In this document: piece by piece, positions 36,311-44,369 of the stretch | Layout of the letters: every line of letters begins with the position of its first letter | Position numbering within the stretch: the first letter of the stretch is position 1 | NCBI RefSeq assembly: GCF_018309085.1 | Contig: NZ_CP070502.1 | Span: 2,294,001-2,358,000 of the forward strand | DNA length: 64,000 nucleotides | From: Sporosarcina sp. Marseille-Q4063 | GTDB lineage: Bacteria; Bacillota; Bacilli; Bacillales_A; Planococcaceae | Reading direction: 5' to 3' | Made by a program: the position numbers and the translations under genes | Notes under the pieces: model-generated | The model's input: the letters and a program-made list of their open reading frames with translations, nothing else | Databases searched by the model: none | Told to the model about the DNA's origin: nothing

Positions 36311-37876
36311 TTATTTTAATGACGTGAGTTGTTCTTCCACTTGCTGGCGCATCACAAACTTTTGGATTTTCCCACTCGCATTTCGAGGCAGTTCATCCAC
36401 AAAATGATAAGTTCTTGGACGTTTATAACCCGCGAGTTTTTCATGATTTTTGCAAAAACCCTCCAGATCGTCTGCAGTCAACGCCGGATTTTTACTGACC
36501 ACGAATGCAACCACTCGTTCTCCCCATTTTTCATCAGGCGCACCCAAAACGGCAACATCAAGAACTGCTTCATGCTCATGTAAAACATCTTCTACTTCAC
36601 GCGGATAAATATTTTCGCCGCCGCTGATAATCATATCGTCGACGCGGTCTGCGATAAATAAATAGCCGTCTTCGTCCATATAACCAAGATCGCTCGAGTG
36701 ATACCAACCTTGACTTAATGCCTCGTTCGTATCTTTCTCGCGATTATAATACCCAACCATCATGCAAGGACCTTTCACGATGATTTCGCCAACTTCACCA
36801 GGCGGCAAAATATCGTCCGGGTTCGACGGACCATCCGCATTTGCGCGCACCACTCGAATTTCATGGTTGTAGCAGGCTTTCCCGGCAGAACCGGCTTTGG
36901 TCAACTGCTCGTCCTCCATCAAAAATGTAATGGCTGGTCCCATTTCCGTTTGGCCATATGCTTGAACTAAATCGATTTCCAACACTTTTTTCACTTCATT
37001 CACAAGTACAGGCGCCATTGGAGCGGCACCATATAAGCCTAACCTCAATGATCCCGTATCATAGGCTGCAACATCTTCTTGAAGCATCATATTCCACATC
37101 GTCGGCGCTGAAAACATGATTGTCACTTTTTCTTTTTCAATCGCTTTTAACGCTTTTGCCGGATTAAACTGATGCATAATCACGCTTTTCGCACCTGCTT
37201 GTACGCGCGGAATAATGTTGCAATGCAGTTCTGCACAGTGAAACATCGGCGCCGCAACAAGCCCGGTATCGTTCTTCGTGCATTTTAAAGCAGTAATGCA
37301 AATAAGACTCTGCTCGGCCATTGCACGATGGTGATGGATGACGCCTTTCGGACTGCCCGTCGTTCCACTTGTATACATGATGGCGTATGTATCCATCTCA
37401 TTCACATCTACTTGTGGGCTCTCCATAGATGCCTTCGCTACTTCCTCTTCATAACTTTTAGCATAATCAGGCGCATCATCATCAATAAACCAAAATTGAA
37501 TATCAGGGAACTTTGATTGCACAGAAGCTACAACTTCCGCCAACGCCCTTTCAAACAACACGACTTTCGGGCTTGCATCTTGTAAAATATACGAAAGTTC
37601 TTCTGATTTTAAACGGAAATTTATCGGGTTAAACACTGCTCCTATCTTAGCAGTCGCAAAAAGCGTCGTTGGAAGCTCGCTCGTATTGAATAAAAATGTA
37701 GATATGCGATCCCCTTTTTTAACACCAGCCGAATGCAACGCGTTGGCAAGGCGGTTCACATCAACCGCCCACTCTTCATATGTCCATCTTTTATTTTTCT
37801 TTAAGTCAACAAGCGCTTCTCTTTTAGGATAATTACGAACGGTTTGATCAAAAATCTTCCCCAATGTCGCGTACAT
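36311..37876 (-). CDS. AMP-forming acyl-CoA synthetase (fatty-acid CoA ligase-like)
   Basis: ANL-superfamily ligase of 521 aa that activates a carboxylic acid via acyl-AMP to acyl-CoA. The AMP-binding P-loop MYTSGTTGSPKGV, the second motif YGQTEMGPA, the hinge DRVDDMIISGGENIYPREVE and the C-terminal catalytic Lys in ASGKIQKFVMR are all intact. The sequence style fits medium/long-chain fatty-acyl-CoA ligases of Bacilli (LcfA/YhfL-like); the chain-length preference is unknown. Single-gene unit. Confidence 0.9.
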   Translation of the reverse strand: MYATLGKIFDQTVRNYPKREALVDLKKNKRWTYEEWAVDVNRLANALHSAGVKKGDRISTFLFNTSELPTTLFATAKIGAVFNPINFRLKSEELSYILQDASPKVVLFERALAEVVASVQSKFPDIQFWFIDDDAPDYAKSYEEEVAKASMESPQVDVNEMDTYAIMYTSGTTGSPKGVIHHHRAMAEQSLICITALKCTKNDTGLVAAPMFHCAELHCNIIPRVQAGAKSVIMHQFNPAKALKAIEKEKVTIMFSAPTMWNMMLQEDVAAYDTGSLRLGLYGAAPMAPVLVNEVKKVLEIDLVQAYGQTEMGPAITFLMEDEQLTKAGSAGKACYNHEIRVVRANADGPSNPDDILPPGEVGEIIVKGPCMMVGYYNREKDTNEALSQGWYHSSDLGYMDEDGYLFIADRVDDMIISGGENIYPREVEDVLHEHEAVLDVAVLGAPDEKWGERVVAFVVSKNPALTADDLEGFCKNHEKLAGYKRPRTYHFVDELPRNASGKIQKFVMRQQVEEQLTSLK

Positions 37877-37967
37877 TTATATCATCCCCTTTATTAAAAT
37901 ATATACACCTTTAATAGTGTCAGATAATACTAATTATTGCAACGACATTCTTTATTAAAAACAAAAA

Positions 37968-37993
37968 AACCACGTCCTCTTTTGAACGTGGCC
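37968..37993 (-). terminator. Terminator after rluF copy 2
   Basis: On the minus strand an 8-bp stem CCACGUUC/GGACGUGG (one G-U, loop AAAAGA) followed by U7, directly after the stop at 37997. Confidence 0.85.
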
Positions 37994-37996
37994 CAA

Positions 37997-38695
37997 CTAT
38001 TTTTTCAAACCGCTTACTTCTTCATCCGTCAAATATCGCCAATGACCAAGTTCCAATTGACCCAGCGAAAGGTCTTTGATTCGCACGCGTTGCAGTTTTG
38101 TAACTGTGTATTGGAAACGCCTGCACATTCTTCTAATTTGCCGGTTTAATCCTTGCGATAATGTAATTTTAAAACGATACTCATCTAGTTGAATGACCGT
38201 ACATTTTTTAGTCGTAATGATCGCTTTTTTTCTCGGATTATAAATTTCCACGCCGCTTGCCATGCTGGTTATGAAGGCTGCGGTTATTTCTTTATCAACG
38301 GTTACAATATAATCTTTTTCTTCATTATTTTCCTCGCGCAATAAATCATTCACAATGCTTCCGTCATCGGTCAGAAGAATTAGTCCTTCCGATTGTTTGT
38401 CGAGCCGGCCTACCGGGAAAATCCGTTCCGGGTAATTTAGGAAGTCGATAATATTTCCTTCGATATCGCTAGCTGTTGTGCATGTCACACCGGGCGGCTT
38501 ATTGAGCATAATGTAAATGTCGTTTTCTTTCGCGAGTAGTAGACGACCTTCCACTTTTACCGCATCGCCTTCATTGATCATGCAACCAATCCCGACTATA
38601 ACACCGTTAACAGTCACTTTTTGTTCTCTGATCAATACATCCGCCCGTCGTCTCGAACAATATCCCGAAGATGCGATAAATTGATTTACCCTCAT
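37997..38695 (-). CDS. RsuA/RluF-family rRNA pseudouridine synthase (copy 2)
   Basis: Second RluB/E/F-type pseudouridine synthase in the window, 232 aa. S4 domain MRVNQFIASSGYCSRRRADVLI, catalytic GRLDKQSEGLILLTDDG (Asp near residue 98) and LSQGLNRQIRRMCRR are present. Compared with copy 1 it has the same length and domain order but is clearly diverged in sequence, so the two are more likely to modify different uridines, or be old paralogues, than to be a recent duplication. Confidence 0.85.
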   Translation of the reverse strand: MRVNQFIASSGYCSRRRADVLIREQKVTVNGVIVGIGCMINEGDAVKVEGRLLLAKENDIYIMLNKPPGVTCTTASDIEGNIIDFLNYPERIFPVGRLDKQSEGLILLTDDGSIVNDLLREENNEEKDYIVTVDKEITAAFITSMASGVEIYNPRKKAIITTKKCTVIQLDEYRFKITLSQGLNRQIRRMCRRFQYTVTKLQRVRIKDLSLGQLELGHWRYLTDEEVSGLKK

Positions 38696-38728
38696 TGTTT
38701 TTCCTCCATCTACCTCGTAAAAAAAGAC

Positions 38729-38920
38729 CTACCTTTTAGGCAAGTCTAGTTCCTGATACGCTATGCGGTAGTCTCCATCTTCGGCGACTTCTGCATGAAA
38801 CAAAGCTTTAAGTGCAAAACTTTTTTCCAAATCCATTTCTTTCATGATTTGCTTTAAGCGCACTTGCAGTTCTTCGTTCTCTTTAACGAGTTGCTTCATT
38901 TGCGATTGATAGTACTTCAT
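38729..38920 (-). CDS. Small coiled-coil protein, unknown function
   Basis: Small cytoplasmic protein of about 63 aa. The first 40 residues form a predicted amphipathic coiled coil (MKQLVKENEELQVRLKQIMKEMD), followed by a short acidic tail ending LDLPKR. The frame opens at a TTG (38944); the ATG at 38920 has GAAGGAG upstream at somewhat long spacing. It sits between the NlpC/P60 gene and rluF copy 2 on the same strand. I do not recognise a family; coding is supported by the ribosome site and clean frame only. Confidence 0.55.
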   Translation of the reverse strand: MKYYQSQMKQLVKENEELQVRLKQIMKEMDLEKSFALKALFHAEVAEDGDYRIAYQELDLPKR

Positions 38921-38981
38921 AAGTTTTTTAACTCCTTCCGGCAATCAAATCTCTCTATTAAGTATACCATTACCAACTTCA

Positions 38982-40247
38982 TCAATCGAGGTATCGTCTT
39001 GCACCCGCATATTCAGAAGACAAATGTTTTGATTCAAATACATCAATAATTTCGACGGTGCTAGCTGGGTTGGGTGCATGAATCATTTTTCCATCTCCGA
39101 TATACATGCCGACATGGTGAACAGACCCTTTACCTTGCTCATAAGCAAAAAACAACAGGTCTCCTTTTTGCAATTCGTCTTTGTTTACGACTGTCCCGTG
39201 TGTCGCTTGCACCGATGAGTCCCTCGGTATTGTGATTCCGTTTGCTCGATAGATTGTATAAGTGAAACCGGAGCAGTCAAACCCGAATCCCGACGTTCCC
39301 GCCCAAAGATACGGCAACGATAAAAACTGTTCGCCCGATTGAACTAAAGTTTCCCCGGTCGGCTTCGGAATATCCTGTTCAGTTTCAAAAACAGCAATGT
39401 CATCGGATGAAATCCATTTTTCCCCGTCGGATGGTGTCGCAATCTTTGTAACGCCGCCTTCCTGGGAAACTATAGGGAGTCTCGTATTATAGCTAACTTC
39501 CATGAATTTCACTTGCAAGTGTTCATCATCATACAGCCAACTTGTTGATTTCATCATGACTGCAAAAGCATTTTGTTCCCTCGCCACAGCAAATTCATAG
39601 TTCGAAATTAGTTGTGTTTTGGGCATCCATGCCGCGTAACCGAGATCACTTTTCGGCGTCGGTTGGTCGTGAACCGCTACTTTAACCCATTCTCCAAGTT
39701 CTTCCACGACGGTAACCGGTTGAGCGAAAAGCGCCTGCGTTTCTAATTTGCCGACAAGCCATTTTCTCTGGTCAAGCGACATGCTCGTCGTCCATTTCCA
39801 TAAGTCAGCAGGATTTTCCGCGGACGGACTATCAACTGGACGCGTATTATTCGGCTCAGACCAAAGCGTTGCAACAGCTACATTGATAAACGCCAAATCG
39901 GGTTCACTTTGCATGATCTGTTTCTGTGCAAACTCTTCATTTGCCTTGGTTTCTGCTTCTCTTTTTTCTTCGGCTTCATCGGCTTTCTCTTTCTCTTCAG
40001 CCAGTAATTCATGCTGATTACCAGAAACGACAGACTCAGTTTCTTGAATTTCTGATTCATTTACAAAAAGAATTATTGAAATAACCAATAAAAAGGCTAA
40101 GTAGCATGAATATACTTTTAAAAACCTTTTTCTCCCCGAGGGTTTACCATGGAATTTCAGAAAGACTTTGGGCATAATAAAACACAACACCAAGTAAATC
40201 AAACTTGCTAGAAATATCCCGATAGACAATAGCGTTATCGATGCCAT
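38982..40247 (-). CDS. Membrane-anchored SH3-like/NlpC-P60 cell-wall hydrolase
   Basis: Putative peptidoglycan hydrolase of 421 aa. Two hydrophobic helices at the N-terminus (about 1-25 and 45-64) anchor it. A Glu/Lys/Ala-rich coiled region (about 75-105), SH3b-like repeats (about 120-295) and a C-terminal NlpC/P60 domain follow. The catalytic Cys is in GFDCSGFTY and the His in VHHVGMYIG, with a polar third residue near IHAPNP. The family cleaves gamma-D-Glu-diamino-acid bonds in wall stem peptides. GGGGGA precedes the ATG. Two N-terminal helices instead of a cleavable signal are unusual for the family. Confidence 0.85.
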   Translation of the reverse strand: MASITLLSIGIFLASLIYLVLCFIMPKVFLKFHGKPSGRKRFLKVYSCYLAFLLVISIILFVNESEIQETESVVSGNQHELLAEEKEKADEAEEKREAETKANEEFAQKQIMQSEPDLAFINVAVATLWSEPNNTRPVDSPSAENPADLWKWTTSMSLDQRKWLVGKLETQALFAQPVTVVEELGEWVKVAVHDQPTPKSDLGYAAWMPKTQLISNYEFAVAREQNAFAVMMKSTSWLYDDEHLQVKFMEVSYNTRLPIVSQEGGVTKIATPSDGEKWISSDDIAVFETEQDIPKPTGETLVQSGEQFLSLPYLWAGTSGFGFDCSGFTYTIYRANGITIPRDSSVQATHGTVVNKDELQKGDLLFFAYEQGKGSVHHVGMYIGDGKMIHAPNPASTVEIIDVFESKHLSSEYAGARRYLD

Positions 40248-40328
40248 TTAAGAATCCCCCGTTCGTCACAATCTACCTATAGAATAGCACGGTTCCATGC
40301 AGATAAACTGTCTTAGTGAAAATATATA

Positions 40329-41219
40329 TTACAGCATTTTATTCTCAATAATATCGACAAAGCGGGCTGCGGCTCTCGTAAGCGGAACACTTTTCAGCGA
40401 ACAAGCACCTATATTTCTTTTCGGAATCGATTCAATCAACTCAACTTCATTTAATAAGCCATTGTTTAAGTATTCCCGGGAGAACTCTTTCGTCACACAC
40501 GCGATTCCCAGATTTATTTTTGCGAACTCCAATAACAAGTCATGTGAACCCAATTCGAATTCCGGAGCTATTCGAACGCCTTTCGAAAGTATATAATCCT
40601 CTACATACTTTCGGGAATTCGATTTTGATTCGAGGAAGATTAATGGCAATTTCACTAATTTATCGAAGCTGATCGGTTTAGATAAAATGCTTTTGTACTT
40701 CTCCCCGCACACAAAAATATCTTGGACATCAGTAAATGGTCGAAGATCTAGCGTTGGATCATCTAATGGGAAGTTACAAATGACTATATCCACTTCTCCT
40801 GATTTGAGGATTGAAATCAATTCTAATGTCGTGCCATTTTCAATTTTATATTTGATGTTTGGATATCGATTATGGAATACTTCTAAATAAGGAAGTAAAT
40901 AATACCTAGATATGGTGTCGCCGACGCCGATTCTTAATTCACCTGCAGTTAAGTTTTTGAACTCCAAAATTTTATCTTCACCGACATGCAGCAAATTGAT
41001 TGCTGAATTGGCATACTCAAATAGAAGTTCCCCTTCATGAGTGAGCGTCACTCCCTTAGGCGTACGATTAAAGAGACGCACGTCCAACTCCCTTTCCAAC
41101 TGCATGATCGCCTGACTAACTGCGGGTTGGGTCATATACATATCTTTCGCAGCTTCGGAAAAACTTTCACTTTTTCCGACCTGACAAAATACTTTATATA
41201 AATCTAATTTGCTAACCAT
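40329..41219 (-). CDS. LysR-family transcriptional regulator
   Basis: LTTR of 296 aa. The N-terminal winged helix-turn-helix reads KSESFSEAAKDMYMTQPAVSQAIMQLE, followed by the linker helix and an effector domain with two alpha/beta lobes (LRIGVGDTISRYYLLP). The frame opens at 41243; the ATG at 41219 has AAGGGG upstream and gives the normal N-terminus. It is divergent from the CofE-like gene with a 125-bp shared promoter region, the classic arrangement for an LTTR controlling its neighbour. The effector is unknown. Confidence 0.92.
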   Translation of the reverse strand: MVSKLDLYKVFCQVGKSESFSEAAKDMYMTQPAVSQAIMQLERELDVRLFNRTPKGVTLTHEGELLFEYANSAINLLHVGEDKILEFKNLTAGELRIGVGDTISRYYLLPYLEVFHNRYPNIKYKIENGTTLELISILKSGEVDIVICNFPLDDPTLDLRPFTDVQDIFVCGEKYKSILSKPISFDKLVKLPLIFLESKSNSRKYVEDYILSKGVRIAPEFELGSHDLLLEFAKINLGIACVTKEFSREYLNNGLLNEVELIESIPKRNIGACSLKSVPLTRAAARFVDIIENKML

Positions 41220-41262
41220 ATAAGCACCCCTTATACCTACCATTCGTTATATTAATTTTACT

Positions 41263-41284
41263 TATACCATTAACCTAGTGTATA
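41263..41284. promoter_or_regulatory. Candidate LysR operator between the regulator and the cofE-like gene
   Basis: TATAC (41263-41267) and GTATA (41280-41284) form an inverted repeat with 12-bp spacing in the shared divergent promoter region, about 60 bp before the cofE-like start. LTTR sites are often such imperfect dyads. This is a weak prediction. Confidence 0.35.
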
Positions 41285-41344
41285 TTACAAGTAGATACTT
41301 ATCATAACTGACAGTGACTTTCATGTTAGTAAGGAGCGATTTGT

Positions 41345-42535
41345 GTGGAAAGAGTAGTAGGAACCGTTGCGAGAGGTATTCGTTGCCCGATTATCAACGA
41401 AGGCGATAACATTGAAGAAATCGTCGTAGAAAGTATTTTAAAAGCTGCTGAAATTGAAAACTTAACTATTAATGATAAAGACATTGTGTCCATAACTGAA
41501 TCGATTGTTGCGCGTGCGCAAGGGAACTACGCGACGATTGATCATATTGCTACTGATATTAAATCTAAATTCGAAGACGACACGATTGGCGTCATTTTCC
41601 CGATTTTAAGCCGTAACCGTTTTGGAAATTGCTTACGCGGCATTGCCAAAGGCGCGAAAAAGATTGTATTAATGCTTAGCTATCCTTCAGATGAAGTTGG
41701 AAACCACTTGGTGGACCTCGACATGCTGGATGAGAAAGGCATTAATCCATGGACCGATGTCCTGACGGAAAATGAATTCCGCGACCTTTTCGGTATTAAT
41801 AAACATGCGTTCACGGGAATTGACTATATCGAGTACTACAAGTCATTAGCCGCGGAATTTGGAACTGAATGTGAAGTCATCTTCTCCAATAAACCAGAAA
41901 CTATTTTGGAATATACAAAAAGCGTTCTCGCTTGCGATGTCCATTCCAGAATTCGAACGAAGAAAATTTTGAAAAACAATGGCGGCGAAAAAATCTATAG
42001 CCTCGATGATATCTTAACTGAATCGATCGAGGGCAGCGGCTATAACGAAGAGTATGGCCTTTTAGGTTCAAACACCGCGACAGATGACGGCATGAAACTG
42101 TTCCCGCGTGATTGCCAACCCGTTGTCGACAACATTCAACAGATGCTAAAAGACAAAACTGGTAAAACGATTGAAGTCATGGTTTATGGAGACGGCGCGT
42201 TTAAAGACCCTATCGGAAAGATTTGGGAACTAGCGGATCCAGTCGTATCACCTGCTTACACAGCTGGACTGGACGGCACGCCAAACGAAGTTAAATTGAA
42301 ATATCTTGCAGACAATAACTTTGCTGAATTAAGAGGCGACGAACTGAAACAAGCGATTTCGGAATTCATCGATACTAAAAATGACGACCTTCAAGGTTCC
42401 AATGAATCTTTAGGAACAACACCTCGAAAACTAACGGATTTAATCGGTTCATTAGCGGACTTAACTTCAGGAAGCGGAGACAAAGGCACACCCATTGTCT
42501 TCATACAAGGCTATTTTGATGACTTTACAAAATAA
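41345..42535 (+). CDS. CofE-like protein (coenzyme F420-0:L-glutamate ligase family)
   Basis: Cytoplasmic protein of 396 aa that I place in the F420 gamma-glutamyl ligase family. The N-terminal half has the family-like segments KDIVSITESIVARAQGNY and later VMVYGDGAFKDP. It is longer than the roughly 250-aa archaeal CofE, as in other Firmicutes members of unknown role. No F420 biosynthesis gene (cofC, cofD, fbiC type) is in the window, and most Bacilli do not make F420, so the substrate may differ. GTG start with AGGAG eight bases upstream. Its stop abuts the left arm of a long inverted repeat. Confidence 0.65.
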   Translation: MERVVGTVARGIRCPIINEGDNIEEIVVESILKAAEIENLTINDKDIVSITESIVARAQGNYATIDHIATDIKSKFEDDTIGVIFPILSRNRFGNCLRGIAKGAKKIVLMLSYPSDEVGNHLVDLDMLDEKGINPWTDVLTENEFRDLFGINKHAFTGIDYIEYYKSLAAEFGTECEVIFSNKPETILEYTKSVLACDVHSRIRTKKILKNNGGEKIYSLDDILTESIEGSGYNEEYGLLGSNTATDDGMKLFPRDCQPVVDNIQQMLKDKTGKTIEVMVYGDGAFKDPIGKIWELADPVVSPAYTAGLDGTPNEVKLKYLADNNFAELRGDELKQAISEFIDTKNDDLQGSNESLGTTPRKLTDLIGSLADLTSGSGDKGTPIVFIQGYFDDFTK

Positions 42536-42537
42536 TT

Positions 42538-42594
42538 AATTCGAAAACACCACCAACATGAAATTGTTAACCCGTTCAGTTGAGTGGTACAAAA
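42538..42594 (+). repeat. Left arm of a long inverted repeat
   Basis: About 57 bp, beginning 3 bp past the cofE-like stop. Its outer part (AACACCACCAACA) and inner part (TAACCCGTTCAGTT, then TGGTACAAAA) are inverted copies of 43375-43430, while the small core TGAAAT between them is flipped relative to the arms. The arms bound an 0.9-kb segment with one small membrane-protein gene. Confidence 0.88.
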
Positions 42595-42614
42595 CATCAA
42601 TTAAACACACTATT

Positions 42615-42650
42615 AGAGTCCAAATTCGCATATGAATTGGACTCTTTCCT
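42615..42650 (+). terminator. Terminator after the cofE-like gene
   Basis: Stem AGAGTCCAA(A)TTC with GAATTGGACTCT (12 bp, one bulged A), then TTTCCTTTT. It lies inside the inverted-repeat cassette and reads inward from its left end. A second hairpin (42715-42722 with 42745-42752, inner ACAAT/ATTGT) lies in the same 350-bp gap, which has no gene. Confidence 0.8.
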
Positions 42651-42814
42651 TTTACCTATGTATCAACGTTTGTGAATGAAACACACCTATTTTAGACACC
42701 TTACTGACAAGCCTATTAGCAGGGTTACAATTTCTATTGTAGATCTGCTAATGTAAGTGTTAATACCACTGTTAATTTGTGTGTTAAAACACAATATTAC
42801 ATTTCGTTATCCCA

Positions 42815-42839
42815 ATAAAAAAAGAACCATAAGGCCCTT
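42815..42839 (-). terminator. Terminator after the small membrane-protein gene
   Basis: On the minus strand a 7-bp stem AAGGGCC/GGUUCUU (two G-U) with a 4-nt loop, then a U-run, about 48 bp past the stop at 42887. Confidence 0.65.
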
Positions 42840-42886
42840 TTTTACTTTTACTATTCCACAATCGCGCCCGATTCTGGAAAAATCCT

Positions 42887-43204
42887 TCAATTTTTCGGAA
42901 GAGCTCCTTTGGTAATCTTGTTCATCACTTTATCCGATATAGTTCCAATAAAATAAAAGACAAAGAAGAAAATGACAACGAAAATAAAAGATTCTAAGAA
43001 GATATTCGAAAACTTTCCTGCAATCCAATTTTTACCGTAAAATATGAGAGTGGTTGCAATAACTACCGTAAAAATAAAAGTTATCACAACACCTAAAAGT
43101 TGAGTTTTACTTAGTTTTTTATACGCCCTTAAAGTATCTCTATTTTTTATAAAAGTACGTGCCATCAGCAGCACGAGTAATGTTATTAATACAAAGTCGT
43201 TCAA
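42887..43204 (-). CDS. Small integral membrane protein, unknown function
   Basis: Membrane protein of about 105 aa with three hydrophobic helices (roughly residues 3-18, 37-58 and 68-92) and a basic C-terminal tail (DKVMNKITKGALPKN). The frame opens at a TTG (43219), but the TTG at 43204 follows GGAGG at six bases and is the likelier start. It is the only gene inside the segment bounded by the inverted repeats at 42538 and 43375. I do not recognise a family. Immunity-type membrane proteins have this size, but nothing specific supports that. Confidence 0.6.
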   Translation of the reverse strand: MNDFVLITLLVLLMARTFIKNRDTLRAYKKLSKTQLLGVVITFIFTVVIATTLIFYGKNWIAGKFSNIFLESFIFVVIFFFVFYFIGTISDKVMNKITKGALPKN

Positions 43205-43303
43205 GTTCTCCCTCCTCAATCTGGCCCGTTTGTTAAATATTGAATATATATACGTCCTACTGTTATCGTACCATATTTACCACAAAAAACCTTTTTAAAG
43301 ATG

Positions 43304-43330
43304 AAAAAAAGCACCGCATAATTGCGATGC
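43304..43330 (-). terminator. Orphan minus-strand terminator near the right end of the cassette
   Basis: Minus-strand stem GCAUCGCA/UGCGGUGC (8 bp, one G-U, loop AUUA) followed by U7. There is no minus-strand gene upstream that would need it: the next gene rightwards is on the plus strand. Confidence 0.75.
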
Positions 43331-43374
43331 TAATTGTTGTTCTAGTTCGATGTTATTTCGCTTGTTATTTCAAC

Positions 43375-43430
43375 TTTTGTACCAGTGAACTGAACGGGTT
43401 ATGAAATTGTTGGTGGTGTTTTTTTGAATT
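43375..43430 (-). repeat. Right arm of the long inverted repeat
   Basis: Inverted counterpart of 42538-42594. It ends about 65 bp before the start of the lipoprotein gene, so it may contain or displace that gene's promoter. The core ATGAAATTGT is in the same plus-strand orientation in both arms although the flanks are inverted. Confidence 0.88.
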
Positions 43431-43494
43431 TAAGTAAGGAAAATATATGTAACTTATACTTGAGATAAAAGTCTAATGGTTAGGAGGCGTTATG

Positions 43495-44205
43495 ATGAAA
43501 GCATTAAAAATTATGGGCTTTATTTCAGTATTCGCTTTGTTGCTATCTTCCTGTAGTAACATCACTTCTCTGGGCTGCCCTGATGCAGTAATTGAATGGG
43601 CGGATGTGCTAATGATTGATGATATAGAATACCATCATGATTTCCCAGACCCAACGAATGAAGATCTCCCAATAACGATTGAAAAAGGTAATGAACTCGG
43701 TAAAGTGACATATAAGATGGCTGATCGTGCATGCAGTAATCATAAGATGCGAAATGGGGACGCGGCATTTTTAAATGCGGGTACACCCATTTATGAAATT
43801 AAGGGATATCCAACTTCTTTAATCGTTTCTGCAGATGATCATGTCTATGTAGTCCACACAAATGAAAAGGCAAAAACCGCAGGCGAACTCTTTCCAATGA
43901 ATAAGCTGGTGAAGAACATCTATATTGAAAGCACCGAAGACGGAAAGAGAATCCATACATTCACTCAGTCATCCAAAGATAAATTCCTAGCCGAATTTCA
44001 AGAATTAAAATTAGAAGATGTACTGTCATTAGATAATGAAGGTAAGTTCGAGGGTACCCATATATTCTTAGGTATTGAACTTAACAATGGCGTTTCATTT
44101 AGGCAGTCCTACTGGTTAGACTCCAATACATTCATAAATGGAGCCATTGGAAATGATGAAATAAAGGAAGTGATTATTGACGAATTTTCAAATTTGAAAA
44201 ATTAA
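43495..44205 (+). CDS. Lipoprotein, unknown function
   Basis: Predicted surface lipoprotein of 236 aa. The signal peptide ends in lipobox LLLSSC. The mature part has several Cys (GCPDAV, RACSNH) that could form a disulfide, and no membrane segment. I recognise no domain. AGGAGG lies seven bases before the ATG at 43495 and four before an adjacent ATG at 43492; the former is preferred. It lies just right of the inverted-repeat cassette and converges on the fic gene. Confidence 0.65.
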   Translation: MKALKIMGFISVFALLLSSCSNITSLGCPDAVIEWADVLMIDDIEYHHDFPDPTNEDLPITIEKGNELGKVTYKMADRACSNHKMRNGDAAFLNAGTPIYEIKGYPTSLIVSADDHVYVVHTNEKAKTAGELFPMNKLVKNIYIESTEDGKRIHTFTQSSKDKFLAEFQELKLEDVLSLDNEGKFEGTHIFLGIELNNGVSFRQSYWLDSNTFINGAIGNDEIKEVIIDEFSNLKN

Positions 44206-44323
44206 TATCGGAAATGTCTCGGCATAGCTCCTTCACGCTTTCTAGCTAAGGAATAATCTCCTCGGTAGGTTTGACGGCTAGACAGCTGTACAAATCACCT
44301 ACTGCATATCCTTTTAAGATGAA

Positions 44324-44367
44324 AAAAACGCCTACTACTCGATTCAGGATGAGGAATTGGCGTTTTT
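44324..44367. terminator. Terminator between the orphan lipoprotein and fic
   Basis: AAAAACGCC (44324-44332) pairs with GGCGTTTTT (44359-44367). The minus-strand U-run follows the fic stop by 2 bp; the arm structure may also stop the convergent plus-strand gene. The loop is long (26 nt) with partial inner pairing. Confidence 0.75.
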
Positions 44368-44369
44368 AA

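Noticed and set aside
43492..43497. ATG at 43492 as start of the orphan lipoprotein
   Set aside because: The adjacent ATG at 43495 has better spacing from AGGAGG; the difference is one residue.
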